Shown here piece by piece: positions 23,201-37,100 of a stretch of 64,000 nt of DNA. The notes beneath the pieces were generated by a model that searched no databases, had not been told where the DNA came from, and saw only the letters and a program-made list of their open reading frames with translations. Each line of letters begins with the position of its first letter. Positions within the stretch are counted from its first letter, which is position 1. The position numbers and the translations under genes were made by a program. The stretch covers positions 8,993,001 to 9,057,000 of the forward strand of contig NZ_CP023688.1 in the NCBI RefSeq assembly GCF_008704655.1, in the 5' to 3' direction. This stretch comes from Streptomyces rimosus. Lineage in GTDB: Bacteria > Actinomycetota > Actinomycetes > Streptomycetales > Streptomycetaceae.

Positions 23201-26200
23201 GCGGGTCGGCGTCGACGACCGGTTCTTCGACCTGGGCGGCGACTCCCTCCTGGCCATGCGGCTGACCAGCCGCGCCCGCGCCGCCCTGGGCGTCGAGATC
23301 CCGATCACCGTGGTGTTCGAGACGCCCACCGTCGCGGGCCTGGCCGGACGGCTGCACGACCTGGGCGCCGGCCGCCCGCCCGTGGTCCCGGCGGAGCGCC
23401 CCGATGTCCTGCCGCTGTCGTTCGGGCAGCAGCGCATGTGGTTCGCGAACCGGCTGGAGGACACCAGCGGCGCCTACAACATGGCCATGGCCGTCCGCCT
23501 CACCGGCGCCCTGGACCTGCCCGCGCTGCGCGCCGCCTGGGCGGACGTGATCGCCCGCCACGAGCCGCTGCGCACGGTGTTTCCCGAGCGCGACGGCGTA
23601 CCCCACCAGCTCGTGCTGGACGCGGGGGACGGCGCCGAGGACCTGTGCACGGTCCCCACCACCGAGGAAGCCCTGGACACCGACCTGGCCGACCACATCG
23701 GCCGCAGGTTCGCCCTCGACACGGCACCGCCCCGGCGGGCGACGCTGTTCCAGCTGCCCGACGGCACCCACGTCCTCCTCGTGGTCGTGCACCACATCGC
23801 CGCCGACGGCTGGTCGATGGGCATCCTCGCCCGGGACCTCTCGACGGCGTACGCAGCACGCGGCGCGGGCCGCGCGCCGGACCTCCGGCCGCTGCCCGTC
23901 CAGTACGCCGACTTCACCCTCTGGCAGCACGACCTCCTCGACAGCCGCAATGGCCTGCTCGACGAGCAGCTCGCCCACTGGACCAAGACCCTCGCCGGCC
24001 TGCCGGACCAGATCGCCCTGCCCACCGACCGGCCCCGGCCCGCCACGGCCGGCCACCGCGGCGCCGTCCTGCCGTTCAGCGTCGATGCCCGGGTGCACCG
24101 GCGGCTGAGCGAGATCGCCCGCGACTGCGACGCCACCCTGTTCACGGTCGCCCAGGCCGCGGTCGTCCTGCTGCTGTCCCGGCTCGGCGCGGGCGACGAC
24201 ATCCCGCTCGGCACCCCCGTCACGGACCGCACCGACGAGTCCCTGCACCATGTCGTCGGCTTCTTCCTCAACACCCTGGTCCTGCGCACCGACGCCGCGG
24301 GCGATCCGACGTTCCGGGAACTGGTGGCCCGCGCCCGGGACACCGATCTCGCCGCCTACGCCCACCAGGACCTCCCGTTCGAACACCTCGTGGAAGCCCT
24401 GAAGCCCGTCCGGTCGACCGCCCGGCACCCGCTGTTCCAGGTGCTGCTGGTGATGGAGGACGACCTCCACCCCGCCTGGGACCTGCCCGGCCTCGCCGCG
24501 GCACCGGTCCCCGTACCGCCCGCGACGGTCGAGTTCGACCTCGCCCTCGGCCTGGCGGAGCGGAGCGGCGGCGCGGGCCTGGAGGGCTACCTGGAGTACG
24601 CCACCGACCTCTTCGACCCGGACGGCGCCCAGCACCTGATCACCCGGCTGCTCGCGGTGCTCGACCAGGTCGCCGCCGACCCGGACCTGCGGCTCGGCGA
24701 GGTCGAACTCCTCGCCCCCGGGGAGTGGGAACGCCTCGTCTCCGGCGTCAATGTCGGAGCGGCGGCCGTCGAGGACCGCACGGTCCTCGGCCTGTTCGAC
24801 GCGGCCGTGCGGCGGTCGCGGGCCGAGATCGCCGTACGGGCCGACGATGTGTCGCTGACGTACGGCGAACTGGACGCGCGCGCCAACCGGTTCGCCCGCT
24901 ACCTGCACAGCAGGGGAGTGGCACCCGGCGACCGGGTCGCGGTGACGCTTTCCCGGTCGGCGGAGCTGGTCGTCGTGCTGCTCGGCATCGTGAAAGCGGG
25001 CGCGGTGTTCGTGCCGGTGGACACCTCGTACCCGGCGGAGCGGGTGCGGTGGCTGCTCGCCGACTCCGCACCGGCCCTGGTGGTCGGTGAGGCGGAGGCG
25101 CGGGAGGCGGCCGACGGCGGCTTCCCTGCGGCCCAGCTGCCGGTATGGGTATCGCCGGAATCCGGCCTGTACGTGATGTACACCTCCGGTTCGACCGGCG
25201 TGCCCAAGGGTGTCGTGGCCACGCACGGCGGTGTCGCCGCCCTGGCGCTGGATTCCTGCTGGGACGACATCGGCACGGGCCGCGTTCTGTTCCATGCGCC
25301 GCATGCCTTCGACGCCTCGACGTTCGAGCTGTGGGTGCCGCTGCTGAACGGCGGGTGCGTCGTCGTGGCGCCCGAGGTGGACCTTGACGGCCACACCCTG
25401 AGCCGCCTCGTCGACGACCACTCCCTGGCGGCGGTGCATGTGACCGCCGGGCTGTTCCGCGTACTGGCGCAGGAGACCCCGGAATGCTTCGCCGGTCTCC
25501 GGCACGTCCTCGCCGGCGGTGACGTGGTTCCCGCAGAAGCCGTCGCCCGCGTCGCCGAGGCGTGCCCCGCCGCCGTGATCCACCACCTGTACGGCCCCAC
25601 GGAAACCACGCTGTGCGCCACGACGTTCGCCATCGCGCCGGGCTCGAAGGTGCCCTCCGTACTGCCGATCGGCGGCCCCCGGGACGGCCTGCGCGTCTTC
25701 GTCCTCGACGGCTTCCTGCGCCCGGTCCCGGTGGGCGTGGCCGGGGAGTTGTACGTGGCCGGTCGGGGCGTGGCCCGCGAATACCTGGGCCGCCCGGCCA
25801 TGACCGCGGAACGCTTCGTGGCGTGCCCGTACGGTGGCGGCCGGATGTACCGGACGGGCGATGTGGTCCGCTGGGACCGGGACGGGCGTCTGGTGTTCCT
25901 CGGCCGGGCCGACGACCAGGTGAAGATCCGCGGATTCCGCATCGAATTGGCCGAGGTCGAAGCCGTGCTCGGACAGTGCCCCGGTGTGGCCCAGGTGGCG
26001 GCTTTTGTCCGGGAGGACCAGCCGGGCGACAAGCGGCTGGTGGCGTATGTCGTCGGGAATGCCGTACAGGTGCGGGAATTCGCGGCGGAGCGGTTGCCGG
26101 ATTACATGGTGCCGTCGGCGGTTGTGGTGCTGGACGAGTTGCCGTTGACGGCCAACGGGAAGGTGGACCGGGCGGCTCTTCCCGCGCCGGATTATGCGGT

Positions 26201-29200
26201 CTCGGACCGCTCGCCCCGTACGCCGCAGGAGCAGATTCTGTGCCGGTTGTTCGCCGAAGTGCTGGGGCTGGAGCAGGTCGGTATTGATGACGGGTTCTTC
26301 GACCTCGGCGGGGATTCCCTGTTGGCGACGCGGCTGGCCAGCCGTATCAAGGGGGCCTTGGGTGCGGAGATTTCGGTGCGGGTGTTGTTTGAAGCGCCCA
26401 CGGTTGCCGGGCTGGCGGGGCGGCTGGACGAATTCGAGGCGGTACGCCCCGTACTCGTACCGGCGGAACGCCCCGACCCCATGCCGTTGTCGTTCGGACA
26501 GCAGCGCATGTGGTTCCTGCACAGCTTGGAAGGGCCGAGTCCGACCAACAACATTCCCCTCGCTATTCGTCTGACCGGGGAATTGGACGTTGCCGCGTTG
26601 GAGGCGGCCTGGGGTGATGTGGTGGGGCGGCACGAAACCCTCCGCACCCGCTACCCCGAGCACGGCGGCAGCGCCCGCCAGGACATCACGGACGCGGCGG
26701 AGGTGGCCGTACGTATCCCCACCGTGCCGGTCGGCGCGGACGACGTGGAACAAGAGCTGGCGGCGGGCGTCGAGCGGGGATTCCGCATCGAGAGCGAACT
26801 GCCGTGGCGCGTCACGCTCTTCGAGACGGCACCGGACGATCATGTGCTACTGATCGTGGTCCACCACATCGCCGCCGACGGCTGGTCCATGGGCGTGCTG
26901 GCCGACGACCTGGCGACCGCCTACGCGGCGCGCGCCGACGGCCGCGCACCCGGCTGGGCGCCGCCTGCGGTCCAGTACGCCGACTTCACCCTCTGGCAGC
27001 GCGAACTCCTCGCTCAGGACACCGAGGACGGCCTCTTCGGCCGGCAGGCCGCGTTCTGGTCCGAGGCGCTCGCCGGGCTGCCCGAGCACCTGAAGCTGCC
27101 CTTCGACCGGCCCCGCCCGCCGGTGGCGACCCACCGGGGAGCGTTCCTGCCCTTCACGGTGGACGCCGCCGCGCACCGCCGCCTGCTGGAGATCGCCCGG
27201 GACTGCGACGCCACGCTGTTCATGGTCGCCCAGGCCGCCGTCGTCGTGCTGCTCTCGCGGCTCGGCGCCGGGGAGGACATTCCGCTCGGAACGCCCATCG
27301 CGGGCCGGACGGACGAGGCCGTGGACAACCTGGTCGGCAACTTCCTCAACACGCTGGTGCTGCGTACCGACGTGAGCGGCAACCCCGCCTTCACCGAACT
27401 CGTCGCCCGGGTACGGGAGACCGACCTCGCCGCGTACGCCCACCAGGACCTGCCGTTCGAGCACCTGGTGGAGGTGCTGAACCCGGTCCGCTCGCTGGCC
27501 CGGCACCCGCTGTTCCAGGTCGCCTTCGCCCTCCAGAACGCGCCCGAGACGCACTTCGACGCCCCGGGGCTGGTATCCCGGCTGGTACCGGTGGAGATGT
27601 CCACCTCGAAGTTCGACCTGTCGGTCCTGATGTGGGAACGCCGGGACGCCGAGGGCGCCGCCGCGGGCCTGGAGTGCTATCTCGAATTCGCCACCGACCT
27701 CTTCGACCGCACCACCGCCGAGGGCCTGGTGGCCCGTCTGCTGCGGGTGCTCGACCAGGTCACCGCCGACCCCTCCGTACGGGCCGGCCGGGTGGACGTG
27801 CTCGGCGAGGACGAGCGGAGCCGAATCACCGCCGCGGCGGCACCGGACCGGGCGGAGGCGCGGGGCGAGACCGTGCCGCGGTGCTTCGAGCGGATCGCCG
27901 CCCGGCACGCGGAGGCACTCGCGGTGCGGTACGGGGACGTCACGCTGACGTACGGGGAACTGGACGCGCGGGCGAACCGGTGCGCCTGGTACCTGCGCGC
28001 GAAGGGCGTCACGGTGGGGGACCGGGTCGCGGTGATGCTGGACCGCTCGGCGGACCTCGTCACCGTGCTCCTCGGCATCGCCAAGGCGGGCGCGGTGGCC
28101 GTACCGGTGGACACCGCCCACCCGGTCGAGCGGGTGCGGTTCCTGCTGGAGGACTCCGCCCCCGTCCTGGTCATGACGCGTTCCGAGGTGGCGGAGGCGC
28201 TGGGGCACTTCCCGGCCGTCCCGCTGCCGGTGCGGGTGCCGCCGGAGTCCGGCCTGTACGTGATGTACACCTCGGGTTCGACGGGCACGCCCAAGGGCGT
28301 CGTCGCGACGCACGCGAACGTCGCCGCGCTCGCCCTCGACCCCTGCTGGGACGGCGTCGGCACGGGGCGCGTCCTCTTCCACGCCCCGCACACCTTCGAC
28401 GCCTCCACCCTGGAGCTGTGGGTGCCGCTGCTCAACGGCGGGTGCGTGGTGGTCGCGCCCGCGGTGGACCTGGACGGCGCGACGCTCGCCGGGCTCGTCG
28501 CGGAGCACGCGCTCACGGCGGTGCACGTGACCGCCGGGCTGTTCCGCGTCCTGGCGCAGGAGACCCCCGAGTGCTTCGCGGGCCTGCGGCACGTGCTGAC
28601 CGGCGGCGACGTGGTCCCGGCCGAAGCCGTCGCCCGGGTCGCCGAGGCGTGCCCCGACGCCGCGGTCCACCACCTGTACGGACCGACCGAGACCACCCTC
28701 TGCGCCACCACCCACACCCTCCCGCCCGGCGCGGAAGCCCCGCCCGTCCTGCCGATCGGCCGCCCGCGCGACGGCGTACGCGTCTTCGTCCTGGACACCC
28801 ATCTGCACCCGGTGCCCACGGACGTGGCGGGGGAGCTGTACGTGGCCGGATGCGGTGTCGCGCACGGTTATCTCGACCGCGCGGCACTGACCGCCGAACG
28901 GTTCGTGGCGTGCCCGTACGGCGGCGGGCGCATGTACCGCACCGGGGACCTGGTGCGGTGGGACCGGGACGGGAATCTCGTCTTCCTCGGGCGGGCCGAC
29001 GACCAGGTGAAGGTCCGGGGCTTCCGGATCGAGCCCGCCGAGATCGAAGCCGTGCTCGGGCAGGCCCCGGGCGTGGACCAGGTGGCCGTCGTCGTACGCG
29101 AGGACCGGCCCGGCGACAAGCGGCTGGTCGCGTACGTCGTCGGCGACGCGGCCGGGATACGGGACTTCGCCGCCGACCGGCTGCCGGACTACATGATCCC

Positions 29201-31127
29201 CGGCACCCTCGTCCCCCTCGACGCGCTGCCGATCACCGGCAACGGCAAGGTGGACCGGGCGGCACTGCCCGCACCCGACTACGCGGCGGCATCGGCGGGG
29301 CGGGCTCCGCGCACCCCGCTGGAGACGCTGTTCTGCCGTATGTTCGCGGAAGTCCTCGGCCTCAAGACGGGAGAGGCCGGTACGGGTGCGCCCGACGCGG
29401 ACCCGGCCCCCGGCATCGGCGCCGACGCCAACTTCTTCGAGCTGGGCGGCGACAGCATCATCTCCCTCCAACTCGTCGCCCGCGCGGCCAGCGCCGGATA
29501 CCGGATCAGCGCTACGGACGTCTTCCAGCACAAGACGCCGGAAGCCCTCGCGCTGGTCGCCGAGCCCGTCACGGAGGACGAGACCCGGCACGACGACAGC
29601 CCGGGTCCCGTGCCGCTCACCCCGGTCATGCGTCAGCTCGCCGACCGGAACGCGCTGGCCGGGCCGCTGTTCCAGACCGCCATGGTGTGGACGCCGACCG
29701 GCCTCACCGGCGCGGAACTCACCGCCGCCCTCCAAGCCGTCCTGGACCACCATGGCGCCCTGCGGTTCCGGCTCGATCCCGTGAGCGATACCGGTGCCGA
29801 CGACGGCACCGGCGGCCTGCACGTCCGGCCGCCGGGCGCAGTGCGGGCGGCGGACCTGCTGCGTACGGTCCGGCTGCCCGGCCCGGCCGCACAGATCACG
29901 GCCACGATCGTCCGCGAACAGTGCGCCGCCGCGACCGGCCGCCTCGATCCGAGCACCGGCACCGTGCTGCAAGCCGTGTGGTTCGACTCGGGGCCGCACC
30001 GGCCGGGACGGCTCTTCCTGGCCGCGCACCACCTCTGCGTGGACAGCGCCTCCTGGCGCATCGTCCTCGACGATCTGGCCCTCGCCCACGAAGCCGTGGC
30101 GGCGGGTGTCGAGCCGGTGCTGCCCCCGGTCCGTACGTCCTTCCGCCGCTGGGCCGAACTGCTGCGGCGAACCGCCCACGACCCCGCACGGGCCGCCGAA
30201 GTGCCGCTCTGGAAACGGATCGGCGCACCCACGGCCCCGCTCCTCCCGATCAGGCCGACGGCCCCGCTCCCACCGGCGAAGCCCACGGCCCCGCTCCCGC
30301 CGACGAGGCCGACGGCCCCGCGCCCACCGGCGAAGCCCATGGGCCCGGGCGGCACCGGGGAACTGAGCACCACCCTGCCGCCCGCCACCACGACGGCGCT
30401 GCTCACCACCGTCCCGGCGGCCTTCCACGCCGATGTCACCGAAGTGCTCCTCGCCGCGCTGGTCCTCGCGGTCGCCGACTGGCGCGGCCGGCCCGGCGCC
30501 GTCCTGGTGGACCTCGAACGGCACGGCCGTGAGAGCGACCTCGCCCCCGGCGTGGATCTGTCCCGTACCGTCGGCTGGTTCACCAGCGTTCACCCGGTCC
30601 GGCTCGACCCCGGCGCGGAAGGACCCGGCCCTCTCGACGCCGGCACCGTGCTCAAACGCGTCAAGGAACAGGTCAGGGAGCTGCCCGGACACGGCATCGG
30701 CCACGGCCTGCTCCGCCACCTCAACCCGCGGACGGCCGGGCTGCTGGCCGCTTCCGCCGAACCCCCGATTCTGTTCAACTACCTCGGCCGCGTCCCCGCC
30801 GCGGACCAGCCGGGGGCGGCCACCGCCTGGACCGCCACCGGCGACCCCCACCCGCCCGAAGGCGTCCGCACCCACCCCGTGGACCTCGACGCCCGTACCG
30901 AGGACAGCGCCGAAGGCCCCCGGCTGACGGCGCACTGGGCCTGGGACACGGCGCTGGTCCCCGAGGACGGCATACGGCGCCTCGCCCAGGCGTGGGCCCG
31001 GGCCGCCGAGGCCCTGGCGGCCTGTGCCGAGCAGGGCGAAGCGGGCGGCCGTACCCCGTCGGACCTCGATCTCATCTCCCTCACGCAGGACGACATCGAC
31101 CAGCTCGAAACGGAATGGGGAAAGTGA
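20244..31127 (+). CDS. Non-ribosomal peptide synthetase, modules 1-3 (C-A-T-C-A-T-C-A-T-E)
   Basis: About 3627 residues. Domains by base position: C1 20290-21640 (HHIAVDG), A1 21700-23070, T1 23160-23350 (LGGDSLL), C2 23400-24700 (HHIAADG), A2 24790-26170, T2 26210-26410, C3 26470-27800, A3 27890-29280, T3 29320-29560 (LGGDSII), E 29600-30990 ([16 protein letters not shown]). The C-terminal segment [18 protein letters not shown] looks like a COM-type docking helix. Pocket codes are DAFHLGLLCK (A1, A2) and DALHLGLLCK (A3), nearest to 4-hydroxyphenylglycine codes. Module 3 epimerises its residue. C1 is a complete condensation domain without an upstream module, so a starter acyl or aminoacyl group may be joined. 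A1 has FLRRADDQ where FLGRADDQ is usual. The E domain holds a 27-bp tandem repeat. GTG start with GGGGGGAG site. Confidence 0.93.
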   Translation: MRGNRKIRAARTESTGIALSSGQQRMWFVNRLENTGTAYTMATAVRLTGALDRPALEAAWADVVGRHEALRTVFSEADGEARQRVLDEPPAGLASRSVTEEEVAGALAAEASREFDLRSEPPCRATLYALSAREHVLLLVVHHIAVDGRSLEILARDLSRAYTARSRGRQPDWGPLPIAYTEFARRQQELLGAQQDPESVYGRQLAYWQRNLAGLPAQLDLPYDRPRPAEPRHEGGSVPVRIPEHTHRALLRLARDCDATPLMVVRAALAVLLSRLGAGEDIPIGSPADGRTDPALDELVGFAANTLVLRTDLTGDPAFTDLLRRVRTTERAAEAHQDLPFEHLVAVLNPDRSLARHPLFQVLLVMEDAPGAAWDLAGLTAVPERVGIEAARDDLTFGLFDLYLNLSERHDADGAPRGIEGGLWHNVELFDRETAATLAARLTAVLAQLTADPALPVSRVAALLDGEGERLLTEVNTGRPAPPDTTVPARFAEVAGRSPDAPAVICGADTLTYAGLDARANRFARYLRTGGVAPGDRVGVLLPRSAELVVTLLGIAKAGAVAVPVDPSYPAERVRYLLADAAPTLVISGPEAAREDALRDFSPVPLPARTSPESGLYVMYTSGSTGAPKGVTATHGSVAALGRDTCWGDIGTGRVLFHAPHAFDASTFELWVPLLNGGCVVVAPPADLDGATLARLTAGHALTAVHVTAGLFRVLAQETPECFAGLRHVLTGGDVVPPEAVARVTEACPQATLHHLYGPTEITLCATTHTLPPGTRAPAVLPIGRPRDGVRVFVLDRALRPVPVGVTGELYVAGRGVAPVYLNRPALTAERFVACPYGGGRMYRTGDLVRWDRDGRLVFLRRADDQVKVRGFRIEPAEIETVLGQAPGVEQAAVVVREDRPGDKRLVAYVVGDTAGLRDFAADRLPDYMIPATVITLDALPLTANGKVDRAALPAPDYAAATTGRAPRTPHEQTLCRLFAEVLGLERVGVDDRFFDLGGDSLLAMRLTSRARAALGVEIPITVVFETPTVAGLAGRLHDLGAGRPPVVPAERPDVLPLSFGQQRMWFANRLEDTSGAYNMAMAVRLTGALDLPALRAAWADVIARHEPLRTVFPERDGVPHQLVLDAGDGAEDLCTVPTTEEALDTDLADHIGRRFALDTAPPRRATLFQLPDGTHVLLVVVHHIAADGWSMGILARDLSTAYAARGAGRAPDLRPLPVQYADFTLWQHDLLDSRNGLLDEQLAHWTKTLAGLPDQIALPTDRPRPATAGHRGAVLPFSVDARVHRRLSEIARDCDATLFTVAQAAVVLLLSRLGAGDDIPLGTPVTDRTDESLHHVVGFFLNTLVLRTDAAGDPTFRELVARARDTDLAAYAHQDLPFEHLVEALKPVRSTARHPLFQVLLVMEDDLHPAWDLPGLAAAPVPVPPATVEFDLALGLAERSGGAGLEGYLEYATDLFDPDGAQHLITRLLAVLDQVAADPDLRLGEVELLAPGEWERLVSGVNVGAAAVEDRTVLGLFDAAVRRSRAEIAVRADDVSLTYGELDARANRFARYLHSRGVAPGDRVAVTLSRSAELVVVLLGIVKAGAVFVPVDTSYPAERVRWLLADSAPALVVGEAEAREAADGGFPAAQLPVWVSPESGLYVMYTSGSTGVPKGVVATHGGVAALALDSCWDDIGTGRVLFHAPHAFDASTFELWVPLLNGGCVVVAPEVDLDGHTLSRLVDDHSLAAVHVTAGLFRVLAQETPECFAGLRHVLAGGDVVPAEAVARVAEACPAAVIHHLYGPTETTLCATTFAIAPGSKVPSVLPIGGPRDGLRVFVLDGFLRPVPVGVAGELYVAGRGVAREYLGRPAMTAERFVACPYGGGRMYRTGDVVRWDRDGRLVFLGRADDQVKIRGFRIELAEVEAVLGQCPGVAQVAAFVREDQPGDKRLVAYVVGNAVQVREFAAERLPDYMVPSAVVVLDELPLTANGKVDRAALPAPDYAVSDRSPRTPQEQILCRLFAEVLGLEQVGIDDGFFDLGGDSLLATRLASRIKGALGAEISVRVLFEAPTVAGLAGRLDEFEAVRPVLVPAERPDPMPLSFGQQRMWFLHSLEGPSPTNNIPLAIRLTGELDVAALEAAWGDVVGRHETLRTRYPEHGGSARQDITDAAEVAVRIPTVPVGADDVEQELAAGVERGFRIESELPWRVTLFETAPDDHVLLIVVHHIAADGWSMGVLADDLATAYAARADGRAPGWAPPAVQYADFTLWQRELLAQDTEDGLFGRQAAFWSEALAGLPEHLKLPFDRPRPPVATHRGAFLPFTVDAAAHRRLLEIARDCDATLFMVAQAAVVVLLSRLGAGEDIPLGTPIAGRTDEAVDNLVGNFLNTLVLRTDVSGNPAFTELVARVRETDLAAYAHQDLPFEHLVEVLNPVRSLARHPLFQVAFALQNAPETHFDAPGLVSRLVPVEMSTSKFDLSVLMWERRDAEGAAAGLECYLEFATDLFDRTTAEGLVARLLRVLDQVTADPSVRAGRVDVLGEDERSRITAAAAPDRAEARGETVPRCFERIAARHAEALAVRYGDVTLTYGELDARANRCAWYLRAKGVTVGDRVAVMLDRSADLVTVLLGIAKAGAVAVPVDTAHPVERVRFLLEDSAPVLVMTRSEVAEALGHFPAVPLPVRVPPESGLYVMYTSGSTGTPKGVVATHANVAALALDPCWDGVGTGRVLFHAPHTFDASTLELWVPLLNGGCVVVAPAVDLDGATLAGLVAEHALTAVHVTAGLFRVLAQETPECFAGLRHVLTGGDVVPAEAVARVAEACPDAAVHHLYGPTETTLCATTHTLPPGAEAPPVLPIGRPRDGVRVFVLDTHLHPVPTDVAGELYVAGCGVAHGYLDRAALTAERFVACPYGGGRMYRTGDLVRWDRDGNLVFLGRADDQVKVRGFRIEPAEIEAVLGQAPGVDQVAVVVREDRPGDKRLVAYVVGDAAGIRDFAADRLPDYMIPGTLVPLDALPITGNGKVDRAALPAPDYAAASAGRAPRTPLETLFCRMFAEVLGLKTGEAGTGAPDADPAPGIGADANFFELGGDSIISLQLVARAASAGYRISATDVFQHKTPEALALVAEPVTEDETRHDDSPGPVPLTPVMRQLADRNALAGPLFQTAMVWTPTGLTGAELTAALQAVLDHHGALRFRLDPVSDTGADDGTGGLHVRPPGAVRAADLLRTVRLPGPAAQITATIVREQCAAATGRLDPSTGTVLQAVWFDSGPHRPGRLFLAAHHLCVDSASWRIVLDDLALAHEAVAAGVEPVLPPVRTSFRRWAELLRRTAHDPARAAEVPLWKRIGAPTAPLLPIRPTAPLPPAKPTAPLPPTRPTAPRPPAKPMGPGGTGELSTTLPPATTTALLTTVPAAFHADVTEVLLAALVLAVADWRGRPGAVLVDLERHGRESDLAPGVDLSRTVGWFTSVHPVRLDPGAEGPGPLDAGTVLKRVKEQVRELPGHGIGHGLLRHLNPRTAGLLAASAEPPILFNYLGRVPAADQPGAATAWTATGDPHPPEGVRTHPVDLDARTEDSAEGPRLTAHWAWDTALVPEDGIRRLAQAWARAAEALAACAEQGEAGGRTPSDLDLISLTQDDIDQLETEWGK
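26011..26670 (+). repeat. Near-identical NRPS block, copy 1 (end of A2, T2, start of C3)
   Basis: This segment is almost the same DNA as 33735-34394, a constant 7724 bp away. In 130 bases checked by eye (26081-26210) there are four differences, all silent. Codon use is less GC-rich at third positions than the rest of the gene (GCGGTTGTGGTGCTGGACGA and similar), so it looks like a shared, recently copied or converted piece. Confidence 0.8.
30228..30335 (+). repeat. Four 27-bp tandem repeats inside the first epimerisation domain
   Basis: Four consecutive in-frame 27-base units encode [27 protein letters not shown] and PTAPRPPAK. They form a Pro-rich insert between the HHxxxD half and the C-terminal half of the E domain. 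The second E domain (NRPS modules 4-5) lacks the insert. Confidence 0.85.
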
Positions 31128-34100
31128 CCGTGAGCAAGCCCGGACTGGCCGACGTGTGGCCGCTCGCGCCGATGCAGAAGGGCATGCTGTTCCACGCCCT
31201 GTACGACGCGCAGGCCACGGACATCTACCGGGGCCAGGTGGTCCTGGACCTGGACGGCCGCCTCGACACGGACGCCCTCAGGTCGGCGGGAGACGCGCTG
31301 CTGCGCAGGCACCCGACGCTCAGGGCGGGGTTCCGCACCCTCAAATCCGGCGAGACCGTGCAGATCATCCCGCAGCGGAGCGACCTGCCGTGGCAGGAGG
31401 TGGACCTGCGCGCCGTACCGGCCGACCACCGGGACGACGCCCTCGGCGAGGCGGTGCGCGAGGAGTGGACCCGGCGCTTCGACCTCGCCGCACCGCCGCT
31501 GCTGCGGCTCACCGCCATCCGCGTGAGCGACACCCGCACCCGCGTCGTGCTCACCGTCCACCACATCCTGTGCGACGGCTGGTCCACCTCGATCATCGCC
31601 AACGAACTGGTCGAGCTGTACCGCAACGGCGGCGACGAACGCGCCCTGCCCCCGGTCACCCCGTACCGCAGCTATCTCGCCTGGCTGGCCCGGCGCGACG
31701 GCGCGGCCGCCGCCGAGGCGTGGCGGCAGGCGCTCGACGGCGCGCAGCCCACCCTGGTGGCGCCGGAGACCGGCAACCGCGCCCCGGTCGACCCCGACGA
31801 GGTACGGGTCGAACTGCCCGCCCCGCTGGTGACGGAACTGGCCGGCCTCGCGCGCCGGCACGGCGTCACCGCCAGCACCGTGATGCGCGGCGCCTGGGCC
31901 GTGCTCCTCGGCGCGCTGACCGGCCGCGACGACGTGGTCTTCGGGGGGACCACGGCCGGCCGCCCGCCGGAGATACCGGGCATCGACACCACCGTGGGCC
32001 TGTTCATCAACACCCTGCCGGTACGGGCCCGCTGGTCGCCCACCGACACCGTCGCCCAGCTGCTCACCCGGCTCCAGGACGCCCAGGCGGCGCTGCTGCC
32101 GCACGAGCACCTCAGCCTCTCCGAGGTCCAGAACATCGCCGGAACCCGGACCCTGTTCGACACCCTGACCGTCTTCCAGAACTACCCCGTCGACCTGCTC
32201 GACCTGACCTCCACCACCGCGCGGTCGGTGTCCGGGGACCTGGACCTGGCGAGCGTCGGCGGCCGGGACGCCGCGCACTACCCGCTGACGTTCACCGCGA
32301 TGGCCGAGCGCTTCCGGCTCACCTACCGCCCCGACCTGTTCACCCGCGCCGACGCGGAACTCCTGGCCCGCCGTCTGGTCAAGGTCCTCGGACAGCTGGC
32401 CGCCGACCCCGGCGCTCGCCTCGGCAGCCTCGACGTGCTGGTCGACGGCGAACGCGACCGGCTCCTGCACGGCGTGAACACCGGCGCCCCGGGAGCCGCG
32501 CCGACAACCGTCCCCGCCGCCTTCGCGCGGACCGTGCGGCAGTACGCGCACGAGACAGCGGTGATCTCCGCCGCGGGCTCCCTCACGTACGGCGAACTGG
32601 ACGCGCGGGCGAATCGATTCGCCCGCTACCTGCACAGCAGGGGAGTGGCACTGGGCGACCGGGTGGGCGTCACACTGCCCCGCTCGGCGGAGCTGATCGT
32701 CGTGCTCCTCGGCATCGCGAAGGCGGGCGCGGTGTTCGTGCCGGTGGACACCTCGTACCCGGCGGAGCGGGTGCGGTTCCTGCTGGAGGACTCGGCACCG
32801 GCGCTGGTGGTGAGCGGCACCGAAGTGGACGACGCGCTACGGGACTTCCCGGCCGAACCGCTGCCGGTGGACGTCGCACCGGAGTCCGGCCTGTACGTGA
32901 TGTACACCTCGGGTTCGACCGGCGTGCCCAAGGGGGTCGTGGCGACGCACGGCGGTGTCGCCGCCCTGGCGCTGGATTCCTGCTGGGACGACATCGGCAC
33001 CGGGCGCGTCCTGTTCCATGCGCCGCATGCCTTCGACGCGTCGACGTTCGAGCTGTGGGTGCCGCTGCTGAACGGCGGGTGCGTGGTCGTGGCACCGGAG
33101 GCGGACATCGACGGCCACACCCTGGCCCGCCTCATCGACACGTACGCGCTCACGGCCGTACACGTCACAGCGGGCCTCTTCCGCGTACTCGCCCAGGAGA
33201 CCCCCGCCTGCTTCGCCGACCTCCGGCACGTCCTGACCGGCGGCGACGTCGTACCGGCCGACGCAGCCGCGAGCGTCCTGGACGCCTGCCCCGGCGTCAC
33301 GGTGCGCCACCTGTACGGCCCGACGGAAACCACGCTGTGCGCGACGACGTTCGCGATCGCACCGGGCTCGAAGGTTCCGTCCGTACTGCCGATCGGCGGC
33401 CCCCGGGACAGTGTGCGGGTATACGTTCTCGACGGCTGTCTGCGTCCGGTTCCGGTGGGTGTGGCCGGTGAACTGTACGTGGCGGGGCGGGGCGTGGCCC
33501 GCGAATACCTGGGCCGTCCGTCGCTGACCGCGGAACGCTTTGTGGCGTCCCCGTACGGTGGCGGCCGGATGTACCGCACCGGCGACCTGGTGCGCTGGGA
33601 CCACGAAGGCCGTCTCGTCTTTCTCGGCCGGGCCGACGACCAGGTGAAGATCCGGGGATTCCGCATCGAGCCCGCCGAAATCGAGGGCGTTCTGACGCAG
33701 GTCCCGGGCGTTGACCAGGTGGCGGTCGTCGTACGGGAGGACCAGCCGGGCGACAAGCGGCTGGTGGCGTATGTCGTCGGTAATGCCGTACAGGTGCGGG
33801 AATTCGCGGCGGAGCGGTTGCCGGATTACATGGTGCCGTCGGCGGTGGTGGTGCTGGACGAGTTGCCGTTGACGGCCAACGGGAAGGTGGACCGGGCGGC
33901 TCTCCCCGCGCCGGACTATGCCGTCTCGGACCGCTCGCCCCGTACGCCGCAGGAGCAGATTCTGTGCCGATTGTTCGCCGAGGTGCTGGGCCTGGAGCAG
34001 GTCGGTATCGATGACGGGTTCTTCGACCTCGGCGGGGATTCCCTGTTGGCGACGCGGCTGGCCAGCCGTATCAAGGGGGCCTTGGGTGCGGAGATTTCGG

Positions 34101-37100
34101 TACGGGTGTTGTTCGAGGCGCCCACGGTTGCCGGGCTGGCGGGGCGGCTGGACGAATTCGAGGCGGTGCGGCCTGTTCTCGTACCGGCGGAGCGGCCCGA
34201 CCCCATGCCGTTGTCGTTCGGACAGCAGCGCATGTGGTTCCTGCACAGTCTGGAAGGGCCGAGTCCGACCAACAACATTCCCCTCGCTATTCGTCTGACC
34301 GGGGTTTTGGACAGCGCGGCGTTGGAGGCGGCCTGGGGCGATGTGGTGGGGCGGCACGAAACCCTCCGTACCCGCTACCCCGACGACGGCGGCAGCGCCC
34401 ATCAGGAAATCCTGGCCGCCGTACCGGCGCGGATCGATACGGCCGCTGTCCGCGACGAGGCGCTGGACGCCGCCATGGCCGCCGAAGCCGCCCGCGGTTT
34501 CCGTCTCGAAACCGAACTGCCCTGGCGCGCCACGCTGTACGAGATATCACCGGCCGAGCATGTCCTGCTGATCATCGTGCACCACATCGCCGCTGACGGC
34601 TGGTCCATGGGCGTCCTGATGCGTGACCTGTCCGCCGCCTACACGGCGCGGGCCGAGGGCCGTACGCCCGACTGGGCGCCGCTGCCCGTCCAGTACGCCG
34701 ACTTCACCCTCTGGCAGCGCGACCTCCTCGACCAGGACACCGAGGACGGCCTCTTCGGTCGGCAGCTCGACTTCTGGACCCATACCCTCGCCGACCTGCC
34801 CGAACAGCTGGAGCTGCCCTTCGACCGGCCCCGGCCCGCGACGGCCAGTCACCGGGGCGCGATGCTGCCGTTCACCGTGGACGCCGCCGTGCACCGGCGG
34901 TTCCAGGAGATCGCGCGGGAGTGCGACGCGACGCTGTTCATGGTCGCGCAGGCCGCCGTCGTCGCGCTGCTGTCCCGGCTCGGCGGCGCGGAGGACATAC
35001 CGCTGGGCACGCCCATCGCGGGCCGGACGGACGAGACGCTGGACGGCCTGGTCGGCAACTTCCTCAACACGCTGGTGCTGCGCACCGACGCAGGGGGCAA
35101 TCCTTCCTTCACCGACCTGGTCCGGCGGGTACGCGAGGCCGACCTCGCCGCCTACGCCCACCAGGACCTGCCCTTCGAGCACCTGGTGGACGTGCTGAAC
35201 CCGGTCCGTTCCCTGGCCCGGCACCCCCTGTTCCAGGTCGCCTTCGCCCTCCAGAACGCGCCGGACACCGACTTCGCGGTCCCCGGCCTGGGCGCCGAGG
35301 TCGTCCCGGTGGGGCTGACCAGCTCGAAGTTCGACCTGTCGGTGGTGCTGCGCGAGCGGCCGGACGGCGGCGGCCTCGACGGGCTGCTGGAGTTCGCCAC
35401 CGACCTGTTCGACCCGGCCACCGCGCAGGCGCTGACCGAGCGCCTGGTGGCGGTCTTCGGCCGGTTCGCCGACGATGCGCGGGCCCGGGTGGGCGACCTC
35501 GATCTTCTGCTGGACGGTGAGCGGGAGCGGCTGGTGTCCGGGGTGAACGTCGGGCCGGCCGGCGCCGGTGCCGCGGGACGGACCGTGCCCGGCCTGTTCG
35601 CGCATGCCACGGCCCGCCACCCGGACGCGGCGGCCGTCGTGTCCGGCGCGCTGACCCTCACCTACGGGGAACTCGACGCGCGGGCGAACCGGTTCGCGCA
35701 CCACCTGCATGCCCAGGGGGTCGGCGCGGGGGACCGGGTGGCGGTGCTGCTGCCCCGGACCGCCGAGCTGGTGACCGTCCTGCTCGGCATCGCCAAGGCG
35801 GGCGCCGTGTTCGTGCCGGTGGACACCGCGTATCCGGCAGAGCGGGTGCGGTACCTGCTGGAGGACGCCGCCCCCGCGCTGGTGGTGACCGAGGTGCCGA
35901 CGGCGGACGTGCTCGACGGCTTCCCCGCGTCGCCGCCCCCGGTACGGGTGTCACCGGACTCTGGCCTGTACGTGATGTACACCTCCGGCTCGACCGGGAC
36001 GCCCAAGGGTGTCATGGTCACCCACGGCGGTGCGGCGGCGCTCGCGCGCGACGCGTGCTGGGGGGACATCGGGACGGGGCGTGTGTTGTTCCATGCGCCG
36101 CATGCCTTCGACGCCTCGGCCTTCGAGCTGTGGGTGCCGCTGCTCGGCGGCGGCTGCGTCGTGGTCGCGCCGGCCGTGGACATGGACGGCGGGACGCTCG
36201 CCGGGTTCGTCGCGGAGCACGAGGTGACGGCGGCGCATGTCACGGCCGGGCTGTTCCGGGCGCTGGCGCAGGAGACGCCCGAGTGCTTCGCGGGCCTGCG
36301 GCATGTGCTGACCGGCGGCGACGTGGTGCCGCCCGAGGCGGTCGCCCGGGTCGCCGAGGCGTGCCCCGGCGTCACGCTGCACCACCTGTACGGGCCGACC
36401 GAGACGACGCTCTGCGCCACCACTCACACCGTCGCGCCCGGTACGCAGACCCCGGTCGTCCTGCCGATCGGCCGCCCGCGCGACGGCACCCGGGTCTACG
36501 CCCTGGACCGGTTCCTGCGCCCCGTCCCGGTGGGCATTCCCGGTGAGCTGTACATCGCCGGTGAGGGAGTCGCCCGCGGCTACCTGGGACGGGCCGCGCT
36601 GACCGCCGAACGGTTCGTGGCGTGCCCGTACGACGGTGGCGGGCGCATGTACCGCACCGGGGACCTGGTGCGCTGGGACCGGGACGGGAACCTGGTCTTC
36701 CTGGGGCGCGCCGACGATCAGGTGAAGGTCCGGGGGTTCCGGATCGAGCTCGCGGAGGTCGAGGCGGTGCTTGCGCGGTGCCCGGGCGTCGAGCAGGTGG
36801 CGGTGCTGGCGCGGGAGGACCGGCCGGGCGACAAGCGGCTGGTGGCGTACGTGGTCGGAGACTCCGTACACGTACGGGACTTCGCGGCCGAGCGGCTGCC
36901 GGACTACATGGTGCCGTCCGCGACGGTGGTGCTGGACGAGCTGCCGCTGACCGTCAACAGCAAGGTCGACCGGGCCGCCCTGCCCGCTCCCGACTACACG
37001 GCGGCATCGGCGGGACGGGCTCCGCGCACCCCGCTGGAGACGCTGTTCTGCCACCTCTTCGCGGAACTCCTCGGCATCGGGGCGCCGGACGACGCCACGG

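Noticed and set aside
21735..26843. 1702-residue open frame on the minus strand inside the first NRPS gene, with similar long frames at 26847-30935, 35951-38527 and 39418-43071
   Set aside because: They are antisense to clear NRPS domains, lack any domain motif or ribosome site, and are a by-product of high GC content.
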